Positions 40,741-49,239 are shown, counted from the first letter of the stretch. The stretch: 64,000 nt of DNA from CAWBFD01 sp963788115 (GCA_963788115.1 CAWBFD010000004.1:1426001-1490000), one strand, 5' to 3'. The notes: generated from the letters alone by a model not told the origin. Program-made: numbers and translations.

Positions 40741-41133
40741 CTACTCCTCGAGCCCAGCGGCCTCGAGGGCCTCGCCCCGGTCGGTGAACTCGTCCACGCG
40801 GACGATCCTGCCCTCGCTCACGGTGAAGACGTCATAGAAGCGAGCGTCCACCTCGATTCCGCTTCCGCGCCCGCGTCCCCGGAAATACGCCGTGACGACC
40901 ACCCGGTCTCCTGCATCGATGAACTCCTCGGGCGTCGCCTCGGTCCGCTCCCACGCGCTCGTCCAGCGTTCGAAGTTCGCGCGAACGGCGTTCCGGCCGC
41001 GAGAGGATCCCTGCTCGACGGAGTTCAGGACGACGTCGGGGTCGAAGTCCGCAAGCGCCTCGGCGGGATCGCCGCGCCCTTGCATCCCGAAGGCGAAAGC
41101 CCGGCGGACGATCTCGACGTTCTCCTGCGACAC
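40741..41133 (-). CDS. SnoaL-like protein, copy d
   Basis: A 130-residue NTF2-fold protein with GTG start, reading SQENVEIVRRAFAFGMQG. Core: LADFDPDVVLNSVEQGSSRGRN, EFIDAGDRVVVTAYFRGRG; C-terminus EALEAAGLEE. Complete. The start lies 9 bases after GATACT, as in copies a and c. It heads a two-gene unit with the conserved hypothetical gene. Confidence 0.87.
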   Translation of the reverse strand: MSQENVEIVRRAFAFGMQGRGDPAEALADFDPDVVLNSVEQGSSRGRNAVRANFERWTSAWERTEATPEEFIDAGDRVVVTAYFRGRGRGSGIEVDARFYDVFTVSEGRIVRVDEFTDRGEALEAAGLEE

Positions 41134-41142
41134 GGCCCGCCC

Positions 41143-41148
41143 AGTATC
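41143..41148 (-). promoter_or_regulatory. GATACT -10 element, leaderless SnoaL-like gene (copy d)
   Basis: On the minus strand GATACT is followed by nine bases and a GTG start, the same geometry as copies a and c. Confidence 0.6.
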
Positions 41149-41178
41149 CCGGGTAGGGATGGCGGGGGAGATCGGGGG

Positions 41179-41436
41179 CTATGCGGCGGGAGCGAGGGGC
41201 GCGCCGGTCACGGGAAGCGCCCGGCGCCGGAGGGGACGGTGCCGGATGGCGTGATCGATCGGAATCACGATCGACTGGCCGTGCGTGGCGAGGCCGAACC
41301 GCTCCGCGCACTCCGGGTGCTGGACGGTGGTCGGTGTCACCACTCCGAGCTCACGGCTGACGTTGCTGCCGCAGTTGGAGCATTGGTCTACGAGATGCAT
41401 GACCTGTACTTCGCGATCCGGGCGCGTCCGGATCAT
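41179..41436 (-). CDS. Doubtful small protein with CxxC motif
   Basis: An 85-codon frame reading VMHLVDQCSNCGSNVSRELGV and later VQHPECAERFGLATHG. The CSNCG knuckle with later Cys/His could bind zinc, and an ATG at residue 13 is a possible start. The last 30 residues are arginine-, proline- and alanine-rich. There is no clear ribosome-binding site. It may be a real small protein or chance. Confidence 0.3.
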   Translation of the reverse strand: MIRTRPDREVQVMHLVDQCSNCGSNVSRELGVVTPTTVQHPECAERFGLATHGQSIVIPIDHAIRHRPLRRRALPVTGAPLAPAA

Positions 41437-41497
41437 TCGACGGACCCCGGGTCGCGGCGCGGGTCCGCCCCGCGTGCCGTGTGCGGGCTTCGTGGCC

Positions 41498-41911
41498 CTA
41501 GCCGCCGGCGTTCCTGCAGCTGAGCGCGGCTTCCGTCGCCGCCCCGATCACGGCATTCGAAAGCCGGGAGTTGGTGATCGCGTCGGCGATCTCGGCGTCG
41601 GAAACGCTCTGGCGCAGCTCGTCCACCACGCAGTCGATCTGCTCGTCGGACAATCCCTGCTGGGCCAACAGCGTGCTCAGGACCTCCTCGACCTGTGCGC
41701 GGGGGTCGTTCCCCTGCCCGGTGGGCGTCTCGGTGGTGGTGTTGGTGGTGTCGCCGTCGGTGGTGGTGGCGGCCGCGTCGGTTGGTGCCGTCTCCGGTGC
41801 CCCATCGCCGTCATCGTCACCCCCGCAGGCGCCGAGGCCCAGCGCGGCCGCGCACGCAAGCGACAGCACGGCGAGCCGGGCTGCGGTCGGCGAGGAGGTG
41901 AGCGGGATCAT
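41498..41911 (-). CDS. Putative lipoprotein
   Basis: A 137-residue exported protein. The signal AARLAVLSLACAAALGLGAC has lipobox LGAC, so the Cys would be lipidated and the protein anchored outside the membrane. A Thr/Asp-rich linker follows, then a helical domain of about 65 residues (AQVEEVLSTLLAQQGLSDEQIDCVVDEL is its first helix pair; key Cys in QIDCVV and ALSCRN). The two mature cysteines could form a disulfide. It is divergent from cysK with a 94-base gap. Function unknown. Confidence 0.7.
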   Translation of the reverse strand: MIPLTSSPTAARLAVLSLACAAALGLGACGGDDDGDGAPETAPTDAAATTTDGDTTNTTTETPTGQGNDPRAQVEEVLSTLLAQQGLSDEQIDCVVDELRQSVSDAEIADAITNSRLSNAVIGAATEAALSCRNAGG

Positions 41912-41990
41912 CTCGGCCACGGAGCGAACGGCGACTGGCTTGGCGCGAACCCTAGCCAGCCGGCGGGCGGTCTCGTCGCCAGCTTGCGGG

Positions 41991-41996
41991 TAGGTT
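41991..41996 (+). promoter_or_regulatory. -10-like TAGGTT before cysK
   Basis: TAGGTT lies 9 bases before the ATG of cysK, in the divergent intergenic region. No ribosome-binding site is evident. Confidence 0.35.
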
Positions 41997-42005
41997 GAAG
42001 CCACC

Positions 42006-42959
42006 ATGAGCGCGAGACGTGCACCCGAGAGCCTCCGGATCGCCACCGAGGCCTCCACGATCGTCGGGAGGACTCCCCTCGTGGCCCTGACGCGGCTCGG
42101 CGCGAGGGTCGACGCGGAGGTCGTGGCCAAGCTCGAGTACCTCAACCCGGGGGGCTCGGTCAAGGACCGGATCGGGGTGGCGATGATCGACGCGGCCGAG
42201 AGCCAGGACCTGATCGAGCCGGGGAGATCGGTGATCGTCGAGCCGACCAGCGGCAACACCGGGATCGCTCTGGCGATGGTGTGCGCCGCACGAGGCTACG
42301 AGCTGGTGCTCACCCTCCCGGAGGGAATGAGCCGTGAGCGGACGAGGCTGCTCCGCGCCTACGGCGCAGAGGTGCACGAGACGCCGTCGCTCGGCGGCAT
42401 GGGCGAGTCGATCGAGCTCGCTCGCCGAATCGTGGCCGAGCGCCGGGCGTACATGCCGCAGCAGTTCTCCAATCCGGCCAACCCGGAGATCCATCGACGG
42501 ACGACGGCCGAGGAGATCTGGGCCGACCTCGACGGCGAGGTCGACGCGCTCGTCTGCGGCGTCGGGACCGGCGGCACGATCACCGGAGTCGGGCAGGTGC
42601 TGAAGGAGCGCCGGGCGGGCGTCCGAGTGGTCGCGGTCGAACCCGCGACGTCCGCAGTGCTTTCCGGAGGCGTGCCGGGCCCGCACAAGATCCAGGGGAT
42701 CGGGGCGGGCTTCGTGCCCGAGGTGCTCGACCGCGCCGTGATCGACGAGGTGGCGGCGGTCGGGGACGAGGAGGCACTCGACACCGCGCGTGAGGCGGCT
42801 CGCCGGGAGGGACTGCTGGTCGGCGTCTCGGCCGGCGCGGCGATCCGCGCCTCGCTCGACCTGGCGGCGCGCCCGCAGATGGCCGGCAAGCGCATCGTCA
42901 CGGTCATCCCGGACGGCGGAGAGCGCTACATGTCCCTGCCCTGGTTCCCCGCGGCGTAG
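42006..42959 (+). CDS. cysK: Cysteine synthase (O-acetylserine sulfhydrylase)
   Basis: A PLP enzyme of 317 residues that makes cysteine from O-acetylserine and sulfide. The PLP lysine is in LNPGGSVKDRIG. Other landmarks are EPTSGNTGIALAMV, VCGVGTGGTITGVG (phosphate loop), KIQGIGAGFVPE and VGVSAGAAI. Length is normal. It is followed 25 bases later by cysE on the same strand, so the two last steps of cysteine synthesis are encoded together and the enzymes may form the usual complex. Confidence 0.95.
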   Translation: MSARRAPESLRIATEASTIVGRTPLVALTRLGARVDAEVVAKLEYLNPGGSVKDRIGVAMIDAAESQDLIEPGRSVIVEPTSGNTGIALAMVCAARGYELVLTLPEGMSRERTRLLRAYGAEVHETPSLGGMGESIELARRIVAERRAYMPQQFSNPANPEIHRRTTAEEIWADLDGEVDALVCGVGTGGTITGVGQVLKERRAGVRVVAVEPATSAVLSGGVPGPHKIQGIGAGFVPEVLDRAVIDEVAAVGDEEALDTAREAARREGLLVGVSAGAAIRASLDLAARPQMAGKRIVTVIPDGGERYMSLPWFPAA

Positions 42960-42971
42960 GCGGACCGGCTC

Positions 42972-42977
42972 TAATCT
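42972..42977 (+). promoter_or_regulatory. -10-like TAATCT before cysE
   Basis: TAATCT is 7 bases before the ATG of cysE within the 25-base gap after cysK, suggesting cysE also has its own leaderless transcript. Confidence 0.4.
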
Positions 42978-42984
42978 CCATCCC

Positions 42985-43719
42985 ATGCTCGGCGTGCGGA
43001 CCCTGAGGCGCGTTCTCGCGGAGATCGGCGCCGATGTGGCCGCCGCCCGTGATCGTGATCCCGCCGCCCGCGGCATCGGGACGGCCGAGATCCTCGCGAG
43101 CTGGGCCGGGGTGCAGGCGATCCTGGCACACCGCGTGGCCCACGCCCTGTACGGGTCCCGGGTGCCGCTCCTCCCGCGCGCGATCGCATATACCAGCCGC
43201 GCCTTCACGGGAATCGAGATCCATCCGGCGGCCCGGATCGGCGACGACTTCTTCATCGACCACGGCTCCGGAGTCGTCATCGGGGAAACGGCCGAGATCG
43301 GCGACCGGGTGACCCTGTTCCAGGGCGTGACCCTCGGCGGCGCCGGCTTCGCGCGCGGCAAGCGCCACCCCACGGTGGAGCACGACGTCACCATCGGCTC
43401 CGGGGCAAAGCTCCTGGGCCCGATCACCGTGGGCCACGGGTCGAAGGTCGGGGCCAACACGGTCGTGATCCAGGACGTGCCGCCGAAGACGACGGTGGTC
43501 GGCAATCCGGGACACCCGGTGCGCGTCGAGGGCCGCAAGGTCGAGGGCCCCGACACCGACTGGATCCACCTGCCCGATCCGGTCGCCGACGCGATCAAGC
43601 AGCTGTCGGAGCGGATCGCCGAGCTGGAGGCCCGCCTGGCCGAGGTCGACGGAAAGCCGGCCGCGCGCGAGGCGAAGGAGCTGCGCCGCGGCACCGGCCC
43701 CTCCTCCGCCGGCGGCTGA
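42985..43719 (+). CDS. cysE: Serine O-acetyltransferase
   Basis: A hexapeptide-repeat acyltransferase of 244 residues that acetylates serine from acetyl-CoA. The N-terminal helical part includes LASWAGVQAILAHRVAHALY. The left-handed beta helix starts GIEIHPAARIGDDFFIDHGSG and contains the catalytic His in DHGSGVVIGETAEIGD, followed by LGGAGFARGKRHPTVEH and VGANTVVI. A C-terminal coiled extension of about 60 residues (SERIAELEARLAEVDG) exceeds the usual length and may alter CysK binding or feedback control. Confidence 0.94.
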   Translation: MLGVRTLRRVLAEIGADVAAARDRDPAARGIGTAEILASWAGVQAILAHRVAHALYGSRVPLLPRAIAYTSRAFTGIEIHPAARIGDDFFIDHGSGVVIGETAEIGDRVTLFQGVTLGGAGFARGKRHPTVEHDVTIGSGAKLLGPITVGHGSKVGANTVVIQDVPPKTTVVGNPGHPVRVEGRKVEGPDTDWIHLPDPVADAIKQLSERIAELEARLAEVDGKPAAREAKELRRGTGPSSAGG

Positions 43720-43747
43720 GGCCGGGCGCACTCGCCGCAGCCGCGTC

Positions 43748-43753
43748 TATCCT
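43748..43753 (+). promoter_or_regulatory. -10-like TATCCT before the UvrD/PcrA gene
   Basis: TATCCT is 7 bases before the ATG with no ribosome-binding site, the expected geometry for a leaderless mRNA. Confidence 0.45.
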
Positions 43754-43760
43754 CGATCAG

Positions 43761-46028
43761 ATGGCTACCGAGACCGCGCACGGGGCGCCGGTCGCGCCCG
43801 GCGCGAGTCAGGTCGAGCGCCTGCTCGCCGAGCTCAACCCGCCGCAGCGGGAGGCAGTCGAGCATGGCGAGGGGCCGCTGCTGATCCTCGCCGGCGCCGG
43901 TTCCGGGAAGACGCGCGCGCTGACCTACCGGATCGCCTACCTGGTGGCCACCGGCCAGGCGCGCCCGAGCGAGATCCTCGCGATCACCTTCACCAACAAG
44001 GCCGCGGGTGAGATGCGCGAACGGGTCGAGGCGCTGGTCGGCGGCGTCTCGCGCCTCATGTGGGTGATGACCTTCCACTCGGCCTGCGCCCGGATCCTGC
44101 GCTCAAACGCCGAGCGGCTCGGCTACAAGCGCGCGTTCACGATCTACGACGAGGCCGACTCGCTGCGGATGCTGAAGCGCTGCATGGCGGAGCTGGAGAT
44201 CGACCCGAAGCGGTTTGCGCCGCGAGCCGTACGCGCTCAGATCTCCGGCGCAAAGAACCGGCTGGTCGACGCCGAGGACTACCGGGAGCAGCAGGGCTCG
44301 TTCTTCGAGCAGACGGTCGCCGAGTGCTTCGCGCTCTACGAGAAGCGGATGCATGAGGCGAACGCGATGGACTTCGACGACCTCCTGGTCCGCACGGTTG
44401 ACCTGCTCGAGTTGTTCGAGGACGTTCGCGACCGCTACCGCCGGACCTTTCGCTGGGTCCTCGTCGACGAGTACCAGGACACCAACCGCGCTCAGTACCG
44501 GCTGCTCCAGCTGCTCTGCGAGGAGCACCGCAACCTGACCGTGGTCGGCGACGAAGACCAGTCCGTCTATGGCTTCCGTCACGCGGACATCCGCAACATC
44601 CTCGACTTCGAGCGCGACTTCCCCGACGCCACCGTCGTGCGCCTCGAGCAGAACTACCGCTCGACCGGCGTGATCCTCGACGCCGCCAACGCGGTGATCG
44701 CGAGCAACCGCGAGCGGCTCGGCAAGCACCTGTGGACCGGCGCCGGACGCGGGGAGCCGGTGCGCATCTTCGAGCTCGACGACGAGCACGCCGAGGCCCG
44801 GTACGTGGCGGCCGAGGTCGAGCGCCTGGCCACCGACGAGGGCATCCCGCGCGACCGGATCGCCGTCTTCTACCGAGTCAACGCCCAGAGCCGGGTGCTC
44901 GAGGACACCCTGGTGCGCTTCGAGCTGCCCTACCAGGTGATCGGCGGCACCAAGTTCTACGAGCGGGCCGAGATCAAGGATGCTGTCGCCTACCTCTCGG
45001 TGCTGGCGAACCCGGCCGACGCGGTCTCGTTCGGGCGGATCGTGAACTCGCCGAGGCGGGGGATCGGCAACCAGACGCAGGCACGCCTGCTCTCGCACGC
45101 GAACACGATGGGCCAGACCCCGCTGGAGGTGATCGAGGACCCGGCGGCGGTCCCGGGCCTCGGCGCGGCCGCGGTCAGGGCGGTCACGCGCTTCGGCGAG
45201 ACGATCGCCGGACTGCGTGAGCGGATGGGGGGCGCTCCGGTGGCCGAGCTGCTGGAGGCGGCGCTGAGGGAGAGCGGGTACATCGAGGCGCTCGAGGCGG
45301 AGCGGACGATCGAGGCCGAAGGACGGATCGAGAACCTCCAGGAGCTGGTGGGGGTCGCGGGCGAGTTCGACGCCAATCGCGCCGTCGAGGGTCCGAGCGA
45401 CGTCCCGCCGCTGGAGGAGTTCCTGGCTCAGATCTCGCTGCTCTCCGAGCAGGACGCGCTGCGCGACGGCGAGAGCCTGATCACCCTGATGACCCTGCAC
45501 AACGCGAAGGGCCTCGAGTACGACGCGGTGTTCATCATCGGCTGTGAGGAGGGGGTGTTCCCGCACTCGCGCTCGATCGAGGAGGGCAACCTCGAGGAGG
45601 AGCGTCGCCTCTGCTACGTCGGCATCACCCGCGCCCGGGAGCGCCTCTACCTGAGCTGCGCTCGCCGCCGAAACCTGTACGGCGGGCGCGGCCACAACCT
45701 GCCCTCGCGCTTCCTCCGCGAGATCCCCGAGGAGCTGACGGAGCGCCAGGTCTCGACCCGGCCCACGGGCTGGAGCCTCGGGGGAGGGCGCGACGCGGTC
45801 CTCGGCGGGAGCTTCGGGACCTCCCGGCCATCCGGCCCGGCCGCCGGCGAGCAACCCTCGCCGTCGCTGGTCGAGTTCAGGACCGGCGACGACGTCGTTC
45901 ATGCCAGCTTCGGCGAGGGCGTGGTCACCGCGGTCGAGCCGGAGTCGGTGATCGTGGTGCGGTTTGCCGCGGATGGCGCCGAGCGGAAGCTGATGGCGGA
46001 CTACGCGCCGCTGCGGAAGGTTGGCTAG
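43761..46028 (+). CDS. pcrA: ATP-dependent DNA helicase UvrD/PcrA
   Basis: A superfamily 1A 3'-5' helicase of 755 residues acting in repair and replication restart. Motif I is LAGAGSGKTRALTYRIAYL, motif Ia ITFTNKAAGEMRERV, motif II VLVDEYQDTNRAQY, motif III VVGDEDQSVYGFRHA, motif V/VI LMTLHNAKGLEYD and RRLCYVGITRARERLYL. The C-terminus has a Tudor-like PcrA tail (DDVVHASFGEGVVTAVEPE), which binds RNA polymerase in related proteins. All motifs are intact. Confidence 0.95.
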   Translation: MATETAHGAPVAPGASQVERLLAELNPPQREAVEHGEGPLLILAGAGSGKTRALTYRIAYLVATGQARPSEILAITFTNKAAGEMRERVEALVGGVSRLMWVMTFHSACARILRSNAERLGYKRAFTIYDEADSLRMLKRCMAELEIDPKRFAPRAVRAQISGAKNRLVDAEDYREQQGSFFEQTVAECFALYEKRMHEANAMDFDDLLVRTVDLLELFEDVRDRYRRTFRWVLVDEYQDTNRAQYRLLQLLCEEHRNLTVVGDEDQSVYGFRHADIRNILDFERDFPDATVVRLEQNYRSTGVILDAANAVIASNRERLGKHLWTGAGRGEPVRIFELDDEHAEARYVAAEVERLATDEGIPRDRIAVFYRVNAQSRVLEDTLVRFELPYQVIGGTKFYERAEIKDAVAYLSVLANPADAVSFGRIVNSPRRGIGNQTQARLLSHANTMGQTPLEVIEDPAAVPGLGAAAVRAVTRFGETIAGLRERMGGAPVAELLEAALRESGYIEALEAERTIEAEGRIENLQELVGVAGEFDANRAVEGPSDVPPLEEFLAQISLLSEQDALRDGESLITLMTLHNAKGLEYDAVFIIGCEEGVFPHSRSIEEGNLEEERRLCYVGITRARERLYLSCARRRNLYGGRGHNLPSRFLREIPEELTERQVSTRPTGWSLGGGRDAVLGGSFGTSRPSGPAAGEQPSPSLVEFRTGDDVVHASFGEGVVTAVEPESVIVVRFAADGAERKLMADYAPLRKVG

Positions 46029-46047
46029 GCATCACTGGAGCGCGAGC

Positions 46048-46953
46048 ATGAGCGCGACGGTGATCGACGGGAAGGTCGCGGCGGCCGAGGTGAGGGAGCG
46101 CGTGGCCTCGGAGGTGCGCGAGCTGGCCGCGGCGAGCGGGGGATCGGTCCCGGGGCTGGCGACTGTGCTGGCGAGCGAGGACCCGGCCTCGGAGATCTAC
46201 GTCCAGCGCAAGCGCACGTTGACCGAGGAGGTGGGGATGCGCTCGATCCACCACAGCCTCGACCTCTCGGCACCCGCGGCGGAACTGCTCGAGCTGGTCT
46301 CCGAGCTGAACGCCGACGACGAGGTCGACGGCATCCTCGTGCAGCTGCCGCTGCCGGCCCAGCACGACCAGGACGAGGTGATCTCCCGGATCGATCCGGC
46401 TAAGGACGTCGACGGGCTCACGGCGGCGAGCGCCGGGCTCCTCGCGCAGGGCAGGCCCGGGCTGGTGCCCTGCACCCCCCGCGGGGTGATGGAGCTGATC
46501 CGGCGGGCGGGGACCGATCCCGCGGGCGCGGACGCGGTGGTGGTCGGACGCTCGATCCTGGTTGGAAGGCCCCTCGCGAGCCTGCTCTTGAACGCGAACG
46601 CAACCGTCACGGTCTGCCACTCACGCACGAGCGATCTGGGGGAGGCCTGCAGGCGCGCCGACATCCTCGTTGCGGCAGTCGGCTCGCCGCGGCTGATCAC
46701 CGCCGACATGGTGAAGCCCGGCGCCACGGTGATCGACGTGGGGATGAACCGCACCTCCGACGGCCTCGTCGGCGACGTCGACTTCGAGCCGGTTGCCGAC
46801 GTGGCGGGTGCGATCACGCCGGTCCCCGGGGGCGTGGGGCCGATGACGATCGCGATGCTGCTCGCCAACACGCTGTCCGCGGCGCGAGCGCGCCGCGAGC
46901 CCGCCGGTATAGGCTCCGCTGCCGATGGAGGCCAGCACGGTCCGACGGGGTGA
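46048..46953 (+). CDS. folD: Methylenetetrahydrofolate dehydrogenase/cyclohydrolase
   Basis: A bifunctional one-carbon enzyme of 301 residues. The catalytic region SEIYVQRKRTLTEEVGM has the Tyr and Lys of the Y-x3-K motif. Other landmarks are DGILVQLPLPAQHD, PCTPRGVMELIRRAG, VVVGRSILVGRPLA and VPGGVGPMTIAMLL. The ATG used begins MSATVIDGKV; a frame start nine codons upstream overlaps pcrA. The C-terminus overlaps the following membrane-protein gene by 29 bases and has a short glycine-rich tail. Confidence 0.94.
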   Translation: MSATVIDGKVAAAEVRERVASEVRELAAASGGSVPGLATVLASEDPASEIYVQRKRTLTEEVGMRSIHHSLDLSAPAAELLELVSELNADDEVDGILVQLPLPAQHDQDEVISRIDPAKDVDGLTAASAGLLAQGRPGLVPCTPRGVMELIRRAGTDPAGADAVVVGRSILVGRPLASLLLNANATVTVCHSRTSDLGEACRRADILVAAVGSPRLITADMVKPGATVIDVGMNRTSDGLVGDVDFEPVADVAGAITPVPGGVGPMTIAMLLANTLSAARARREPAGIGSAADGGQHGPTG

Positions 46954-47365
46954 GATCATCGCCGGCCTGTCGGGGGTCGCGTTGATCATCGTCATGTTCC
47001 TCAAGTGGTTTGATGTACCGGCAACGGCAACGGTGTTCGGCCCAGGCGATACGTCGGCCAACGCCTGGGACGCTTTCGACTTCGTCGACGTGATCTGGCT
47101 GATCACCGCACTCATGGCGATCGCGCTGGGCTTGGTTTCGCTCTCGCAAGCCAGCCTAAATCTCCCGGTAGCGCTTAGTGCGGTCGTCGCCAGCCTCGCC
47201 CTGCTGTCGCTGGTCCTGCTTGTGATCCGGCTGATAGATCCGCCGACCCAGTTTGGCGTGGAGTTGGACCGTTCCTATGGCGTCTGGCTCGGACTGGTGG
47301 CGATCATCGGGATCCTCTACGGCTCCTGGGTGACGATGCAGGAGGAGGCGCCGCCGCCCACCTAG
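46925..47365 (+). CDS. Four-helix membrane protein of unknown function
   Basis: A 146-residue protein with four hydrophobic segments: EIIAGLSGVALIIVMFLKWF, VIWLITALMAIALGLVSL, LPVALSAVVASLALLSLVLL and YGVWLGLVAIIGILYGSWV. The short loop after helix 1 is polar (FGPGDTSANAWDAFDF). It overlaps folD and is convergent with the GMC oxidase gene by 4 bases. No family is recognised. Confidence 0.7.
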   Translation: MEASTVRRGEIIAGLSGVALIIVMFLKWFDVPATATVFGPGDTSANAWDAFDFVDVIWLITALMAIALGLVSLSQASLNLPVALSAVVASLALLSLVLLVIRLIDPPTQFGVELDRSYGVWLGLVAIIGILYGSWVTMQEEAPPPT

Positions 47366-49239
47366 CTCTGGAGGGTCTCGGCGAGGCTCCGCGAGATTCG
47401 GGAGGCCATGGCGATGATCGTCATCATCGGGTTGACCCCGATCGAGCCGGGAAGGACGCTGCCGTCGGCGACATAAAGGTCCCGGTACCCGTGGACCGAC
47501 CCATTGGTGCCGACCACGCCCCTGCCGGGGTCAGCGTCCATCCGCGCCGTTCCCAGGGGGTGGAAGGCCTCGAGCCGAAGGCGGGTGGGTGAGGGGGGCC
47601 GTGACTCGAGCTCGGGGACACGGCGGCGGGCGAGCGTCGGGATCCCCGCGATCTGCGGGTAGACCTCGCGCGCTCCGGCTGCGTGGAAGAGCTCGGCCGC
47701 GCGGGCGATCCCGAAGACCAAGACGGCGGCGTCCTCGCCGGTCAGCTGGTACGTGACCCGGAGCGACCCGTCGCGCGCGAGCCCGACCCGTCCCTCTGAG
47801 CGATCAGACAGGTGCACGCCGGTCGACGCGATCCGGTCATACGCGGCGACTCGCTCCTGGTGCTCGGCCCCCGTCCCGGGCAGCCACTGGGCACCGAAGG
47901 CGAGCGGGGTGAACGTCGCCTCGAGCAGCACTCCTTGGTCGATCCACTCGGTCACCGCGTAGCTCTGCATCACGCCCTCCCAGCCGCGCACCTCCTCGTC
48001 GAAGCGGGCGCCCACCCAGCACGCCGGGTGGATGCGGAGATGGTCGCCGATCCTGCCGCTGGGAGAGTGCGCGCGCGAGCGCAGGAGCAGCTCGGGCGTC
48101 CCGAAGGCGCCGCCGGCCACCAGCACCGCACGCCGCGCCCGAACTCGGAACGGCCGACGGCGGGGTCCCGCGAGGCACTCCAGGCCAGCCGCGCGGTCAC
48201 CCTCGAACAGCACGCGGCGCACGTCGACGCCGGCGCGGACGCGCGCTCCCGCGGCCACCGCGCGGGGCAGGTAGGAGACGTGCATCGCCCGCTTCGCGTC
48301 GAGGCGGCAACCGATCGGGCAGGAGCTGCAGCGGACGCACCGGCCCGCGTTGCGCCGCAGGGGCTCGTGGGCGACCCCCAGCGCCTCCGCCCCCTCCATC
48401 AGGATCTGGCCGTTGCGACCCATGCGCTCGGGGTCGACCGGGGTCACGTCGAGCAGCTCCTCGGCGTGGGCGTAATCGGACTCCAGCTCCACCGCCCAGT
48501 CGATCCCGTGGTCGGTGGCCCAGCGCTCAAGCACCCGCTCCGGCGCCCGCAAGCAGGTGCCCGAGTTGATCACGGTGGTGCCTCCGACCACGCGGCCGAC
48601 CGGGGTCGGGATCGCCGGCACGCCCTCGGCGACCGTGAGCCCACCGTCGCGGTAGAGCGCGGTGAGCGCGGCCAGCGGCTCCTCCGGGTAGGTCCGGCGG
48701 TCCATGTAGCCCCCGGCCTCCAGCACGATGACGTCGATCCCCGATTCGGCCAGGATCGTCGCGGCGACGGCGCCGCCCGCTCCGGAGCCGACGATGGCGA
48801 CGTCGCAGTCCTCGCCCTCACCGGGCGGGTGGAGGTCACCGAGAGGCTCGGCCGCAGTTGGGGGCGGAGGTTCGGCCCCGTCGTCCGCCACGCGGCACGC
48901 CGCGACGTATCCGACGGCGGCGCGGACCCCGGGGTCGTTGCCGTAGGCCAGTCCGGTGAGGACCTTGAGCGCGAGCACCAGATCGCGATCGATCCAGCGG
49001 TGCGAAGCCTCCATGCGCGCGATGAAATCCTGACGTGCGGCGAGGCTGGCCCGGCTGAACCGCCACGGGAACGGCAGCCGGTCGAAGCCACGCAGCGCCA
49101 GACGGAGCATCGTCAGGCGGCGCCGCGGCAGCACGGCCAGGTAGCGCTCGAGGCCCGGCCCGACATCGACGGCCCCAGGCGGCGCGGAGCCCGGGTCGAC
49201 CCCGGCGGCCGGAGGCAGCCCGGCGACCCCCGGCGCCAT
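47362..49239 (-). CDS. GMC-family FAD oxidoreductase
   Basis: A 625-residue flavoenzyme of the glucose-methanol-choline/long-chain-alcohol oxidase type. An N-terminal helical region of about 130 residues (PRRRLTMLRLALRGFDRLPF) resembles the part fused to long-chain alcohol oxidases. The FAD dinucleotide fold is VAIVGSGAGGAVAATILAES with VIVLEAGG. Other sites are GGTTVINSGTCLRAP, a Cys-rich SCPIGCRLDAKRAM insertion, and the C-terminal FHPLGTARMDADP and VADGSVLPGSIGVNPMMTI with the catalytic His-Asn pair. The frame could extend about 20 residues upstream (LSAAELRTLRAFAEA) but no standard start is found there. The four-cysteine insertion (RCVRCSSCPIGC) could bind a metal centre. Confidence 0.87.
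   Translation of the reverse strand: MAPGVAGLPPAAGVDPGSAPPGAVDVGPGLERYLAVLPRRRLTMLRLALRGFDRLPFPWRFSRASLAARQDFIARMEASHRWIDRDLVLALKVLTGLAYGNDPGVRAAVGYVAACRVADDGAEPPPPTAAEPLGDLHPPGEGEDCDVAIVGSGAGGAVAATILAESGIDVIVLEAGGYMDRRTYPEEPLAALTALYRDGGLTVAEGVPAIPTPVGRVVGGTTVINSGTCLRAPERVLERWATDHGIDWAVELESDYAHAEELLDVTPVDPERMGRNGQILMEGAEALGVAHEPLRRNAGRCVRCSSCPIGCRLDAKRAMHVSYLPRAVAAGARVRAGVDVRRVLFEGDRAAGLECLAGPRRRPFRVRARRAVLVAGGAFGTPELLLRSRAHSPSGRIGDHLRIHPACWVGARFDEEVRGWEGVMQSYAVTEWIDQGVLLEATFTPLAFGAQWLPGTGAEHQERVAAYDRIASTGVHLSDRSEGRVGLARDGSLRVTYQLTGEDAAVLVFGIARAAELFHAAGAREVYPQIAGIPTLARRRVPELESRPPSPTRLRLEAFHPLGTARMDADPGRGVVGTNGSVHGYRDLYVADGSVLPGSIGVNPMMTIIAMASRISRSLAETLQS

Noticed and set aside
41952..44078. 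Long minus-strand open frame (708 codons) opposite cysK, cysE and pcrA
   Set aside because: High GC leaves antisense frames open. The translation is Arg/Ser/Pro-rich and the plus-strand genes have intact catalytic motifs.
44103..45902. 599-codon minus-strand frame opposite pcrA
   Set aside because: Shadow of a helicase with all motifs on the plus strand.
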